Below the pieces are notes generated by a model. The model did no database searches, had not been told where the DNA came from, and saw only the letters and a list, made by a program, of their open reading frames with translations. A stretch of DNA of 64,000 nucleotides from Affinundibacterium amnicola (GTDB lineage Bacteria > Pseudomonadota > Gammaproteobacteria > Burkholderiales > Burkholderiaceae_D). The stretch lies in contig NZ_JACOFU010000009.1 in assembly GCF_014284275.1 (NCBI RefSeq), positions 124,001 to 188,000 of the forward strand. Reading direction: 5' to 3'. The first letter of the stretch is position 1, and each line of letters begins with the position of its first letter. The position numbers were made by a program, and so were the translations under genes. Of the stretch, positions 53,244 to 62,342 are shown one piece after another.

Positions 53244-56200
53244 ATGCAGAGTGGCTTACAAAAAAACAGATCTCAACTGATCTTTAATCATTTATCACGC
53301 CCTGTCAGTGCGCTTGTATTGGTTTTGGGGCTGCATGCGATGAGCGTGCCGCAGTCTGCGTTTGCGCAGACCACCGCTGCGAATAAAGAGGTCAGCACGG
53401 CAAGTGTGACCCAGAGCGGAAAGAAATTAATTGGCCATGAGGTTTATGCAAACTGGCGCAGTATTCAAAATGCGATCGTGAGCCGTGATGGTCTATGGGC
53501 CGCGTATGCCTTGGTAGGGCAAGAATCCGACGGAGAGATTGTCCTGAAAAATCTGCGTGATGGTAAGGAATGGCGTGCTCCGCGTGGTAATGCGCCGATG
53601 TTCAGTTACGATGGAAAATACGTGGCTTTTTCAGTTGTGCCAACCCGCGCAGAACTGGATAAAGCGAAAAAAGCCAAACTCAAACCTGAAGATGCACCAA
53701 AGGCAGGTGTTGGCGTGATGGACTTGTCGACTGGTACAGTTGAATATGTTGAACGTGTAAAGCGTTTTAGCTTTCCAGAGGAAGGTTCTGGTGTGCTCGC
53801 AGCACTGCTCGAGCCAGTGAAAGAAACCAAAAAAGATGCGAAAAAAGACGATGCTGTAAAAGCTGATAGCGACGTTGACAGTAAAGAGTCGATGGAAAGC
53901 GAAATCGATGAAGATCAGCAAATGACTCTCGCTGGCGTTGGAAGTGCGACGAAGAAAAAAGAACCTGGTACAGAATTACTGGTTTGGGACTTAGCGAATA
54001 AACAAAAAACATCGATACAAGATGTGGCGGACATGAGCTGGAATAAGTCAGGAACGATGTTGGCGTATTCCATATCCTTGAAGGATTTGCCGAAAGATAC
54101 TACGAAGGATGTAGCTAAAGAACCGAGTAAAGACCAGTCACAAGAAATAGCGAAAACAGAAAATAATACGACAAATGAGAAAGCGAAATCGGCGACGCAA
54201 GTCGAAGGCGTCTACATTTGGTCATCAGAAAGTAAGTCATCAAAAGCGATACTGACTGGTGCTGGTAGCTATAAATATTTGCGCTTTGACGATGCAGGTC
54301 AACAATTTGCCGTGTTAAGTAATCGTGATGAGTTGGCAAAGAAAGCGAAAGATCCACAAGTGTATTCCTTGTTTTATTGGCGAGCTGATGCACCGCAGGC
54401 AAAGCTACTGGTGAACGCAGAGTCAAACGGAATGACCAAAGCTTGGGCACCAAGTGAACATGCCGATCTTAATTTTAGTAAAGATGGACAACGCCTGTTC
54501 TTGAGCACTGCGGAAGTAGCGATTGCAACAGCAAAGAATGCGCCAGAAGCCGTAAAGGTCGATCTATGGCATTGGAAAGATCCTGAGTTACAGTCCATGC
54601 AAAAAGCGAATGCTGAGCGTGACAAACAAAGATCTTATCGTGCAGTTGTTCACTTAGCTGATGGTAAGTTTGTACAGCTCGCGAACAAATTGATTCCGCA
54701 AGTGATGCTCAATGACAACGCGCAGTTTGCAATGGGAATTAGCACTTTACCTTATCGACATTTAATGTCGTGGGATAGCCTGCACTACGACGCTTATGCA
54801 GTAGATTTGCAGAACGGTCAAGCCAAAATGCTCATCGAAAAATCGCGCTTTATGCCGCAGTTTTCTCCAGCAGGAAAGTATCTTGTTCAATTCGATGCGG
54901 ACAAAAGTGTGTGGTGGTCATATTCCACTATTGATGGTAAGAAGACGAACTTAACTGGTCATATTAAAACGCGCTTCGATGATCAGCAACGCGATACGCC
55001 AGAGCCGAAAAATGCGTTTGGTCTTGCTGGGTGGACTGCGGATGATTCCAGCGTTGTTATTTATGATCAGTTCGACTTATGGGATGTGAATTTGCAATCC
55101 AAAGTCGCGCGCAATCTCACTGCTGGATTTGGTCGTAAAAACCAATTAGAGCTGCGTTACGTTCACTTGGGTGACGCACGTCAATCTCCTCAAACCAGAG
55201 CATTACCTACCGACAAGCCATGGGTATTATCAGCGACCCACGATGTGAATCAGTCGACTGGTTATTACACGATTAATCCGACCGTCAGTGCAATGGCCGA
55301 GCCTAAGCGTTTGATTCATGCGGATAAATTGTTTTCAGGTTTAATTAAGGCGAAAGACAGCGACACAATATTGTTTACGCAGCAGACATTTACTGAATTT
55401 CCTGACTTGTGGAGTGCCGATCTAAACTTTACTCAGCCGCAAAAAATCAGTTATGCGAATCCACAGCAAGCTCAGTACAACTGGGGTACGCAAGAAATGA
55501 TTGATTACACCAGTGCTGATGGAAAAAAATTGAAAGCTTTGGTTGCGAAGCCTGAAAATTTTGATCCTAAAAAGAAGTACCCGATGATGGTGTATATCTA
55601 TGAAAAGATGACGGACAATATGCATCGCTTTGTCTCTCCAGCGCCGGCACAAAATATTAATGTTACGCGTTATGTCAGTAACGGATATATCGTGTTGCGA
55701 CCTGATATTGTTTACAAAACTGGTTATCCAGGTAAGAGTGCGCTTGATACCGTTGTGCCCGCTGTACAGCAGGTGATCGCAAAGGGCTACGTCGATCCGA
55801 AACGGGTTGGTATTCAGGGTCATAGCTGGGGTGCTTACCAAATCAGTTACATGATTACCCGTACCAATATTTTCCGTGCCGCAGAAGCGGGTGCATCAAT
55901 GGCGAATATGATTAGTGGCTACGGTGGTATTCGTTGGGGGGCAGGTATTAGCCGCGCATTTCAATATGAAAAGCAGCAAAGCCGTATTGGTGGCACGCCT
56001 TGGGATAGTACTGCTAAGTATGTAGAAAATTCTCCGATTTTCGCGATTGATAAAGTACAGACACCATTTTTGACTGTTCACAATGATGACGATGATGCAG
56101 TACCTTGGTATCAAGCGATTGAGTTCTTCACAGCGATGCGTCGATTGAATAAAGAGGCATATTGGTTTAACTATAATGGTGAAAAACATGGTTTGCGTGA

Positions 56201-56372
56201 TCGCGACAATATCAAACATTTCACCGTGCATATGAGTGAATTCTTTGATCATTATTTGTTAAATAAGCCGCGTCCAGAATGGATGGATAAGCCTGTTCCT
56301 TATTTGGAAAAAGGGAAACGTGATGTGATGGGACAGTTTGTGCCTGCGAAAGATCAGGATCAAAAAAAATAG
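53244..56372 (+). CDS. Exported S9 family (prolyl oligopeptidase-type) peptidase
   Basis: 1042 aa. Signal peptide residues 1-42 (ALVLVLGLHAMSVPQSAFAQ). A beta-propeller-like N-terminal domain (to about residue 740) precedes an alpha/beta hydrolase domain with the triad Ser in VGIQGHSWGAYQ, Asp in TVHNDDDDAVPWYQ and His in NGEKHGLRDRDN. Two lysine- and aspartate-rich low-complexity inserts (near residues 193-225 and 275-315) are unusual. Likely periplasmic, with short peptides as substrates. A paralogue is at 59285-62254. Confidence 0.88.
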   Translation: MQSGLQKNRSQLIFNHLSRPVSALVLVLGLHAMSVPQSAFAQTTAANKEVSTASVTQSGKKLIGHEVYANWRSIQNAIVSRDGLWAAYALVGQESDGEIVLKNLRDGKEWRAPRGNAPMFSYDGKYVAFSVVPTRAELDKAKKAKLKPEDAPKAGVGVMDLSTGTVEYVERVKRFSFPEEGSGVLAALLEPVKETKKDAKKDDAVKADSDVDSKESMESEIDEDQQMTLAGVGSATKKKEPGTELLVWDLANKQKTSIQDVADMSWNKSGTMLAYSISLKDLPKDTTKDVAKEPSKDQSQEIAKTENNTTNEKAKSATQVEGVYIWSSESKSSKAILTGAGSYKYLRFDDAGQQFAVLSNRDELAKKAKDPQVYSLFYWRADAPQAKLLVNAESNGMTKAWAPSEHADLNFSKDGQRLFLSTAEVAIATAKNAPEAVKVDLWHWKDPELQSMQKANAERDKQRSYRAVVHLADGKFVQLANKLIPQVMLNDNAQFAMGISTLPYRHLMSWDSLHYDAYAVDLQNGQAKMLIEKSRFMPQFSPAGKYLVQFDADKSVWWSYSTIDGKKTNLTGHIKTRFDDQQRDTPEPKNAFGLAGWTADDSSVVIYDQFDLWDVNLQSKVARNLTAGFGRKNQLELRYVHLGDARQSPQTRALPTDKPWVLSATHDVNQSTGYYTINPTVSAMAEPKRLIHADKLFSGLIKAKDSDTILFTQQTFTEFPDLWSADLNFTQPQKISYANPQQAQYNWGTQEMIDYTSADGKKLKALVAKPENFDPKKKYPMMVYIYEKMTDNMHRFVSPAPAQNINVTRYVSNGYIVLRPDIVYKTGYPGKSALDTVVPAVQQVIAKGYVDPKRVGIQGHSWGAYQISYMITRTNIFRAAEAGASMANMISGYGGIRWGAGISRAFQYEKQQSRIGGTPWDSTAKYVENSPIFAIDKVQTPFLTVHNDDDDAVPWYQAIEFFTAMRRLNKEAYWFNYNGEKHGLRDRDNIKHFTVHMSEFFDHYLLNKPRPEWMDKPVPYLEKGKRDVMGQFVPAKDQDQKK

Positions 56373-56402
56373 AGCGAAGATTTCTTTTTCGTGAAGTGAA
56401 AT

Positions 56403-56430
56403 AAAAGGGTGACACTAGTGTCGCCCTTTT
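56403..56430 (+). terminator. Terminator after the first S9 peptidase
   Basis: AAAAGGGTGACA pairs with TGTCGCCCTTTT across CTAG (one T-G pair), 30 bp after the stop. T-run of four, so moderately strong; symmetrical flanks could act both ways. Confidence 0.7.
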
Positions 56431-56533
56431 GCATTTGGCTAGCAACGTATCGCTTATATAATGTCGTTTTGGAGCCTGCGCATTTTACGGTCGCCAAATT
56501 GACTATGAATATTTCTTGATTGAACAATTGAAC

Positions 56534-56953
56534 ATGACTATTACGATATATCACAATCCAAAATGCGGCACATCTCGCAATACACTTGCCTTAATCCGTA
56601 ACAGTGGCGATGAACCTGTGGTGATTGAGTATTTAAAACAGCCGCCGAGTAAAGAAGTGTTGAAGAATATGCTGACCACGATGGCGTTTTCAGCACGTGA
56701 GTTGATGCGACAAAAAGAAAGTCTCTACGAAGAATTGCAATTGGCCGAAGACAAATGGAGTGAAGATGCTTTAATCGATTTGATGCTCGCGCATCCTATC
56801 TTGATTAATCGACCAATTGTGATAACGCCTTTGGGTATGAAATTGTGTCGTCCATCGGAGTTAGTATTAGATATTTTGCCGTCGCCGCAGCGTGGCGCTT
56901 TTACGAAAGAAGATGGTGAGCAATTAATTGACGCTAGTGGAAAACGCGTGTGA
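56534..56953 (+). CDS. arsC: Arsenate reductase, glutaredoxin-dependent ArsC type
   Basis: 139 aa from ATG 56534 (MTITIYHNPKCGTSRNTLAL). The catalytic cysteine is in NPKCGTSRNT, and the three family arginines appear in FSARELMRQKE, LINRPIVITPLG and KLCRPSE. Family knowledge: reduces arsenate to arsenite with glutathione and glutaredoxin. No ars regulator or exporter lies nearby. Confidence 0.92.
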   Translation: MTITIYHNPKCGTSRNTLALIRNSGDEPVVIEYLKQPPSKEVLKNMLTTMAFSARELMRQKESLYEELQLAEDKWSEDALIDLMLAHPILINRPIVITPLGMKLCRPSELVLDILPSPQRGAFTKEDGEQLIDASGKRV

Positions 56954-57125
56954 GGACAATGTGACTAAGTCACGAGGTTCGCAAGATCAATCCGACTTCA
57001 AAGTGGAGCGCTGGTTTCGCCATATTGATGTGCGAAACCAGCCAGTTCAATGCGCCTGGCGCTGTGCGAATCGGTTAGCGGGCAGCGTGTTGATTCCGCC
57101 AAGCCAAACGATCAAATGCCTATGC

Positions 57126-57608
57126 TTATTTACTCAAGGTCTCGTGAATTCTTCCCACATCCATTATCGCAGCAGAACCGTACCATTTATGATATTCAGC
57201 CACCATTTCTCCTTTGATGATGACAGGATCTGTGGCGGTTAACTGTTTCGCTTCTTCGATATCTTTTACTGCAAAAATAAACAATCCACGCCAGCCATCA
57301 ACACCGTCAAATGGTCCGGCAACAGCAAGTTTCCCCTCGGCTGCCAGACGTTTTATATTGGCGAAATGTCCTGCAAACATTTCATCCCTTTCTTTTCCAG
57401 CTGCGACCTTGTTTGGTCCAGTTTTTAATACCACCAAAATATAAGTTCGCATGCCGCGATGATCCGCTCCCAGACGTTCTGCCGCTGCGGCATCGTATTT
57501 TGGATTCGATGTTGGTGCGGCGCTTTGTGCCTCCACCTTCGTTGTAGCAAAAGAGTGGCAGGAAATGCAGAGTAATAAACTAAGAAAAAGTGTGGTTGAT
57601 CGCATCAT
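57126..57608 (-). CDS. Exported YciI-like domain protein
   Basis: 160 aa from ATG 57608, which follows GAGGAC; upstream in-frame residues overlap the MITE-like repeat and are rejected. Signal peptide residues 1-20 (TTLFLSLLLCISCHSFATT). The rest is a YciI-type ferredoxin-like fold: YILVVLKTGPNKVAAGKERDEMFAGHFANIKRLAAEGKLAVAGPFDGVDGWRGLFIFAVKD. Export of a YciI domain is uncommon. Function unknown. Confidence 0.78.
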   Translation of the reverse strand: MMRSTTLFLSLLLCISCHSFATTKVEAQSAAPTSNPKYDAAAAERLGADHRGMRTYILVVLKTGPNKVAAGKERDEMFAGHFANIKRLAAEGKLAVAGPFDGVDGWRGLFIFAVKDIEEAKQLTATDPVIIKGEMVAEYHKWYGSAAIMDVGRIHETLSK

Positions 57609-57710
57609 GTCCTCGCTGTGGTATAGAGTTGGAGTAAGTGGCAAACAGTCTGATAAGCTGAATCTAGATGTTAGTCCATAAAGGACCAATTTGTGTTCTT
57701 TTCTCGTGAT

Positions 57711-57825
57711 ACCTCTGCGCAACCTACTGCGCGACCGAATTTTGAATTTCCGGTGCTCGCTGTGCTTCAGCACAGGTCCGCTCCTCAAATCAAACTTCGA
57801 CCACTCGCTACGGTTGTGCAGAGGT
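57711..57825. repeat. MITE-like repeat, copy 2
   Basis: Runs from ACCTCTGCGCAA to TTGTGCAGAGGT and is the reverse complement of copy 1 (51341-51454) with roughly one difference per several bases and equal length (115 against 114 bp). Terminal repeats have one mismatch here. No open frame. Confidence 0.85.
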
Positions 57826-58289
57826 CTCTCGTATGTGCGTGGCTTTGCCCTTGCATGCTTGAATCGGAGGCGTGTCACGGACGATAGTACAATTGTCTGG
57901 CACGCTTTTACGAAGGCAGGGGAGCGGGTTGCAGTATCGATTCTAGCGCCTGTTTTAGCGAAGTCTCATTGTTATTTGATGTTTTTGTTTTAGTAACTGT
58001 GTCGTGTAAGTCCTACAGTGCATTGGTCTTAACAATATTTTTCAGGACGAAAGCGTGCCTTAGATAGGAATGTGTTTGCTTTCCATGCACAATGTTTGCG
58101 ATGCTCGGGCATTCTTGGCGGCTTTTTATGATTGTTCAATGGAGTTCAGTGGACTTCTATATTGAAAATCTTGTTTTGATGATGCATGTTTGTATGTGCA
58201 AGATTGCGGTATTTTTTTCGTGAAATGGAAATACATTGTTTGCCAGCTCGTACACAAATAAGCTCGCTGCCTACTCACATGGAATTCAC
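57826..58289. other. 464-bp intergenic region, no gene seen
   Basis: Between the repeat and the binding-protein gene. Frames here are short and have no ribosome site. Probably includes the promoter of the gene at 58290. Confidence 0.4.
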
Positions 58290-59150
58290 ATGTCTTTGTG
58301 GTTTTTCTGGCGCGTGCTCGCAGCGATTTTCGCTGTGAGTACGATAGTTTCGCCCGTGCTGGCTGAATGTTCGAGGCCTATTCAAGTGCCGTTCTCAGTT
58401 ACCGGACTAAGCGTCGTGGTGAAAAATAACCACTACTCAGGGATTACGCCAGATTTCTTGAATATCGTCGAAGCAAAGAGCAACTGCCGGTTTATCTATT
58501 TTCAAGTGCCCAAAAATCGTCAGGAAATTTTGTTTGAAAATGGCAAAGCAGATTTATTGATTACGACTATTAAAACAGATAAGCGTGACAAGATCGGAAA
58601 TTTTGTCCCGCTAATTCAAATTCGTGCGATGGTCATTTTGATTGAATCGGCACATACAGAAATCCAAAATTTATCGGACTTACTTGCGCGAAAACAGCTT
58701 AAATTGGTCGCTGTTCGTGGCTTCGATTATGGCGCTGGCTACCAAATGATTTTAGAGGAAATGGCGAAGCGCGGACGTTTGATTGTCGAGCCAGATGTTA
58801 TTTCAGTCGCGCGATCTATGCAAAAAAATACCGATTACGTCACGATTATGACGCCCACTTTGTTTTCAGGTTTTCTTCGTACCGAAGCCATACTAAAAAA
58901 TCTTGAGGGACGCGTGCGTTACGATAAGTTGGATGAGCTGCCATGGACTGATAGTGGCATTTATATTTCGAAATCTTCTTTACTGTTAAGTGATCAGATC
59001 TTTCTCAAGACGCAGATGGAGAAAGCGGCATCGACCGATGTGATCTGGAAGTCTTACGTGAACGTATATCCTGCCAATGTGGTCAAGATGGGATTGCGTC
59101 AACGTCATGCGGGTACGTTTGATGTGATAAAAAATGTCGACACAAAATAG
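58290..59150 (+). CDS. Periplasmic substrate-binding protein, family 3, orphan
   Basis: 286 aa from ATG 58290 (GGAATTCAC before it); a TTG at 58236 is rejected. Signal peptide to about residue 26 (VSTIVSPVLAECS). Pattern of SBP_bac_3: GLSVVVKNNHYSGITPDFLNIVEAKSNCRF, then FENGKADLLITTIKTDKRDKIGNFVPLI and LSDLLARKQLKLVAVRGFDYG. No transporter partner is adjacent. Distantly like the orphan at 11584-12375. Confidence 0.8.
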   Translation: MSLWFFWRVLAAIFAVSTIVSPVLAECSRPIQVPFSVTGLSVVVKNNHYSGITPDFLNIVEAKSNCRFIYFQVPKNRQEILFENGKADLLITTIKTDKRDKIGNFVPLIQIRAMVILIESAHTEIQNLSDLLARKQLKLVAVRGFDYGAGYQMILEEMAKRGRLIVEPDVISVARSMQKNTDYVTIMTPTLFSGFLRTEAILKNLEGRVRYDKLDELPWTDSGIYISKSSLLLSDQIFLKTQMEKAASTDVIWKSYVNVYPANVVKMGLRQRHAGTFDVIKNVDTK

Positions 59151-59284
59151 AATCCACCCCTGCCATTGAGTGACAAATCGATGCGTTTTTAACACCGCTA
59201 ACGATTGGAACTAAGTTAAGATACCGCGGTCAACATCATTTGATTGATCTTTTTAGTCACTTATCCTTTCCTTCGGAGTGTGTA

Positions 59285-62254
59285 ATGCGTCCAGTTTATC
59301 CTGCCGTTACTTTAAGTTTTCTCTTGGCAAGCGCTGAAGTATTAGCGCAATCAGCAACCACCGCTGATAAAAATGCTGCCCCAGTTGTCCCTGTCAATCC
59401 AGTGCAAAAATCCGAAACAAAAACTGCTGTGAAAGCACCAGTAGCGCTAACGCCACGTCCAATTGAGATTGCAGACATGGCTGCATACAAAGGTATTAGT
59501 GCCGCTGTATTGTCGGCGAATGGTCAGTGGGCGGCTTGGCGATTGACGGAAGCAGAAGGTGATGCGACTGTACTTGTGAAATCTTTGTCTGGAAAAGAAG
59601 AATATAGTTTTCCCGCTGGACAAGGGGCAGGCAGTATCGAGTTTTCTGAAGATGGTCAATGGGCCGCTTTTACTTCGCATATGAGTAAGAAAGAACAAGA
59701 TGCGGCGAAGAAGGCAAAGAAGCCTTTGCAAACTAAAGTTACCTTGGTTGATTTAAAAACAGGTAAGTCCAGCGTAGTCGATAAAGTGCGTAAGTTTGCT
59801 TTTGCGAATGAACGTGGTGGTTGGATTGCGATGCATAAAGCGATGGCTGATGGTGCTGCTCCAGCGCCAGTTGCACCGCCAGTACCAGGAGCGACCGCGC
59901 CTGCACGCGCAAAAGGATCGGATCTCTTATTGAAGAATCTGAAGACAGGTGCAATGCTCAATCTGGGCAATGTCTCTGAATTTGAATTTGATTTCCAAGG
60001 ACGCTATTTAGCCTATATCGTGGATGCGAATGATAAGGCTGGAAATGGTGTGGTGGTACATACTTTAGATACTGGCGCTAACCAGGTTTTGGATGATGGT
60101 GATGCGGTGTATGAGAAGTTATTGTGGAATGACAAAGGCAATGGATTCACTGTATTAAAAAGCATAGAAGATAAAGCCTATACCGATAAATTGTGGAATG
60201 CTTTGGGATTCCGTCTTGATGCCGGAAGCAATTTTAGCAAAACCATTGTTGATCCTTCTAAGCTCAAAGACTTTCCTCAGGATATGACGATTTCGGGTGA
60301 TGCACAACCACGCTGGAGTAAAGACTTTGCTTGGATTTCATTCGGTATCAAAGAAGCTAAGAAGAAACCAAAAGACGAGAAAAAAGATGCAGAAACAGAT
60401 GAAAAGGTCAATTTAGTCCTTTGGCATCATCAAGACAAGCGTTTGCCAACACAACAAAAAGTGCAGCAAGAGTTTGATAAAAAACGTTCATCCGCGGCGA
60501 TTTATCGTCTTGCAGAAGCAAAATTTGTGCGTATCGGTGACGAGAAATTGACATCAGTAGCAATGCCTCAGGCTGGAGATTGGGCTTTGGCGCAGGATGA
60601 CAGTGAATATCAACGTCAAGCTAGTATGGATGGCCGACGCTTTAGTGATGTGTATGCGGTAAATCTGAAAAATGGTGAGCGTCGTTTATTAAACAAGCAG
60701 GCTAGTTGGACGTTTGGATTAGCGCATGATGGACGTCACTATTTGCACTACGAAGATGGAAATTTTTTCAGTGTGGAAATGGCGACAGGCAAACGTCATA
60801 ATTTGACTGCCGGATTAAATTCTAGTTTTGTGAATGTCGATGATGATCACAACTTGGTCAAACCACCTGTTACACCGTTTGGTTGGAGCGCAGATAGTCG
60901 GTTCATTTTGCTGAGTGATGGTTGGGATATCTGGAAGTTTCCGGTAGAAGGTGGGAAAGCCATACCATTAACCCAGGACGGAAAGCGAGATCAAGTGCGC
61001 TATCAGCGTCGCCTTGTTTTAGATCCCAATGAAAAGGGAATTGATTTGAGTAAGCCGCAGTATTTTTATGCTTACGGTGAATGGACTAAAAAAGCTGGTT
61101 TTCTGCGCCTCGATCCAAACGGCAATGTTAAACGATTGGCTTACGCTGATGCGGCGTATCGACGTCTGATTAAGTCAGAGAAAAGTGAAACTTTCTTGCT
61201 GTCAAAAGAAACTGCCACCACGCCACCAGATCTTTATGTTAGCGATGCGCAATTAAGTAACTTACGTAAGCTTACTGATTTGCAAGAGCAGGAAAAGAGC
61301 TACACGATGGGTAGTGGCTCAATTTTGGTTGATTACATCGGAACAGATGGCAAAAAGTTGCAAGGCGCTTTGTTCTTACCTGCAAACTATCAGGCTGGTA
61401 AGTCTTATCCGACCGTGGTGTACATCTATGAAAAATTAAGCCAGGGATTGAATAGCTATACGCCACCGATGGTTGGTGGTGGTGGTTTTAATCGTTCCTA
61501 TTACACTAGCCATGGTTACGCGGTATTCAATCCAGATATCACTTATCGTTTAAATGATCCAGGTGTTAGCGCCAAGGAAAGTGTGTTACCAGCGCTGCAG
61601 GCTGCGATAGCAACTGGCGTCGTTGATCCAAAACGTGTTGGTTTGCAGGGACATAGTTGGGGTGGCTACCAAACAGCCTTCTTGATTACTCAAACCGACG
61701 TATTTAAAGCGGCATCAGCAGGTGCGGCGCTGACGAATATGATTAGTATGTACAGCCTGGTGTACAAGAATTCTGGCAGTACTAATCAGGCGATTTTTGA
61801 AAGTAGTCAAGGACGTTTCCTTGGTAATTACAATGATCACTGGGAAGCGTATGTTCGCAATAGCCCAGTGTTTTTTGCTAAAAATGTTAAGACACCGCTA
61901 TTGATGTTACAGAATGATGTCGATGGCGCTGTAGATTACACACAAGGTGTAGAGTATTTCAATACTTTGCGCCGTGCCGGCAAAGATGTTGTGATGCTTG
62001 AGTATCCAGGCGAGAATCATGGCTTGGTGAAAAAGCCAAATCAAAAAGATTATATGCAGCGCATGAAAGAGTTTTTTGATTTTCACTTGAAAGATAAGCC
62101 TGCACCAGAATGGTTAAATAAAGGCGTTGCTTGGTTAAAAATGGAAGATCATTTGAAAGAGCGTGCAAGCTTGGTGAAACCAGCAGAGACGAAAGCTGAA
62201 GCAAAAGTCGACGATAAAAAATCGGCAGATATGAAAGCGCCAGTAACAAATTGA
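59285..62254 (+). CDS. Exported S9 family peptidase, second paralogue
   Basis: 989 aa from ATG 59285, with GGAG 8 nt upstream; the in-frame start at 59240 would add residues before the signal peptide. Signal peptide residues 1-21 (VTLSFLLASAEVLAQ). The catalytic triad: Ser in VGLQGHSWGGYQ, Asp in MLQNDVDGAVDY, His in PGENHGLVKKP. A proline-alanine insert (APAPVAPPVPGATAPARAKG) is near residue 195 and a lysine-rich tail (KAEAKVDDKKSADMKAP) ends the protein. Probably periplasmic. Confidence 0.88.
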   Translation: MRPVYPAVTLSFLLASAEVLAQSATTADKNAAPVVPVNPVQKSETKTAVKAPVALTPRPIEIADMAAYKGISAAVLSANGQWAAWRLTEAEGDATVLVKSLSGKEEYSFPAGQGAGSIEFSEDGQWAAFTSHMSKKEQDAAKKAKKPLQTKVTLVDLKTGKSSVVDKVRKFAFANERGGWIAMHKAMADGAAPAPVAPPVPGATAPARAKGSDLLLKNLKTGAMLNLGNVSEFEFDFQGRYLAYIVDANDKAGNGVVVHTLDTGANQVLDDGDAVYEKLLWNDKGNGFTVLKSIEDKAYTDKLWNALGFRLDAGSNFSKTIVDPSKLKDFPQDMTISGDAQPRWSKDFAWISFGIKEAKKKPKDEKKDAETDEKVNLVLWHHQDKRLPTQQKVQQEFDKKRSSAAIYRLAEAKFVRIGDEKLTSVAMPQAGDWALAQDDSEYQRQASMDGRRFSDVYAVNLKNGERRLLNKQASWTFGLAHDGRHYLHYEDGNFFSVEMATGKRHNLTAGLNSSFVNVDDDHNLVKPPVTPFGWSADSRFILLSDGWDIWKFPVEGGKAIPLTQDGKRDQVRYQRRLVLDPNEKGIDLSKPQYFYAYGEWTKKAGFLRLDPNGNVKRLAYADAAYRRLIKSEKSETFLLSKETATTPPDLYVSDAQLSNLRKLTDLQEQEKSYTMGSGSILVDYIGTDGKKLQGALFLPANYQAGKSYPTVVYIYEKLSQGLNSYTPPMVGGGGFNRSYYTSHGYAVFNPDITYRLNDPGVSAKESVLPALQAAIATGVVDPKRVGLQGHSWGGYQTAFLITQTDVFKAASAGAALTNMISMYSLVYKNSGSTNQAIFESSQGRFLGNYNDHWEAYVRNSPVFFAKNVKTPLLMLQNDVDGAVDYTQGVEYFNTLRRAGKDVVMLEYPGENHGLVKKPNQKDYMQRMKEFFDFHLKDKPAPEWLNKGVAWLKMEDHLKERASLVKPAETKAEAKVDDKKSADMKAPVTN

Positions 62255-62297
62255 TTTGTTGTTGTCGTTGAATTTAGTCGCTAAATTCAACGCAAAT

Positions 62298-62329
62298 AAA
62301 AACCTCGAATATTTTTATTCGAGGTTTTT
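62298..62329. terminator. Bidirectional terminator between convergent genes
   Basis: AAAAACCTCGAAT (62298-62310) and ATTCGAGGTTTTT (62317-62329) are perfect complements around ATTTTT; T-runs are present in both directions. Serves the S9 peptidase and the convergent DUF885 gene. Confidence 0.92.
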
Positions 62330-62342
62330 ATTTTATGGATGC

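Noticed and set aside
57609-57878. 90-residue N-terminal extension of the YciI-like protein
   Set aside because: It runs through the MITE-like repeat; the ATG at 57608 has a ribosome site and a signal peptide.
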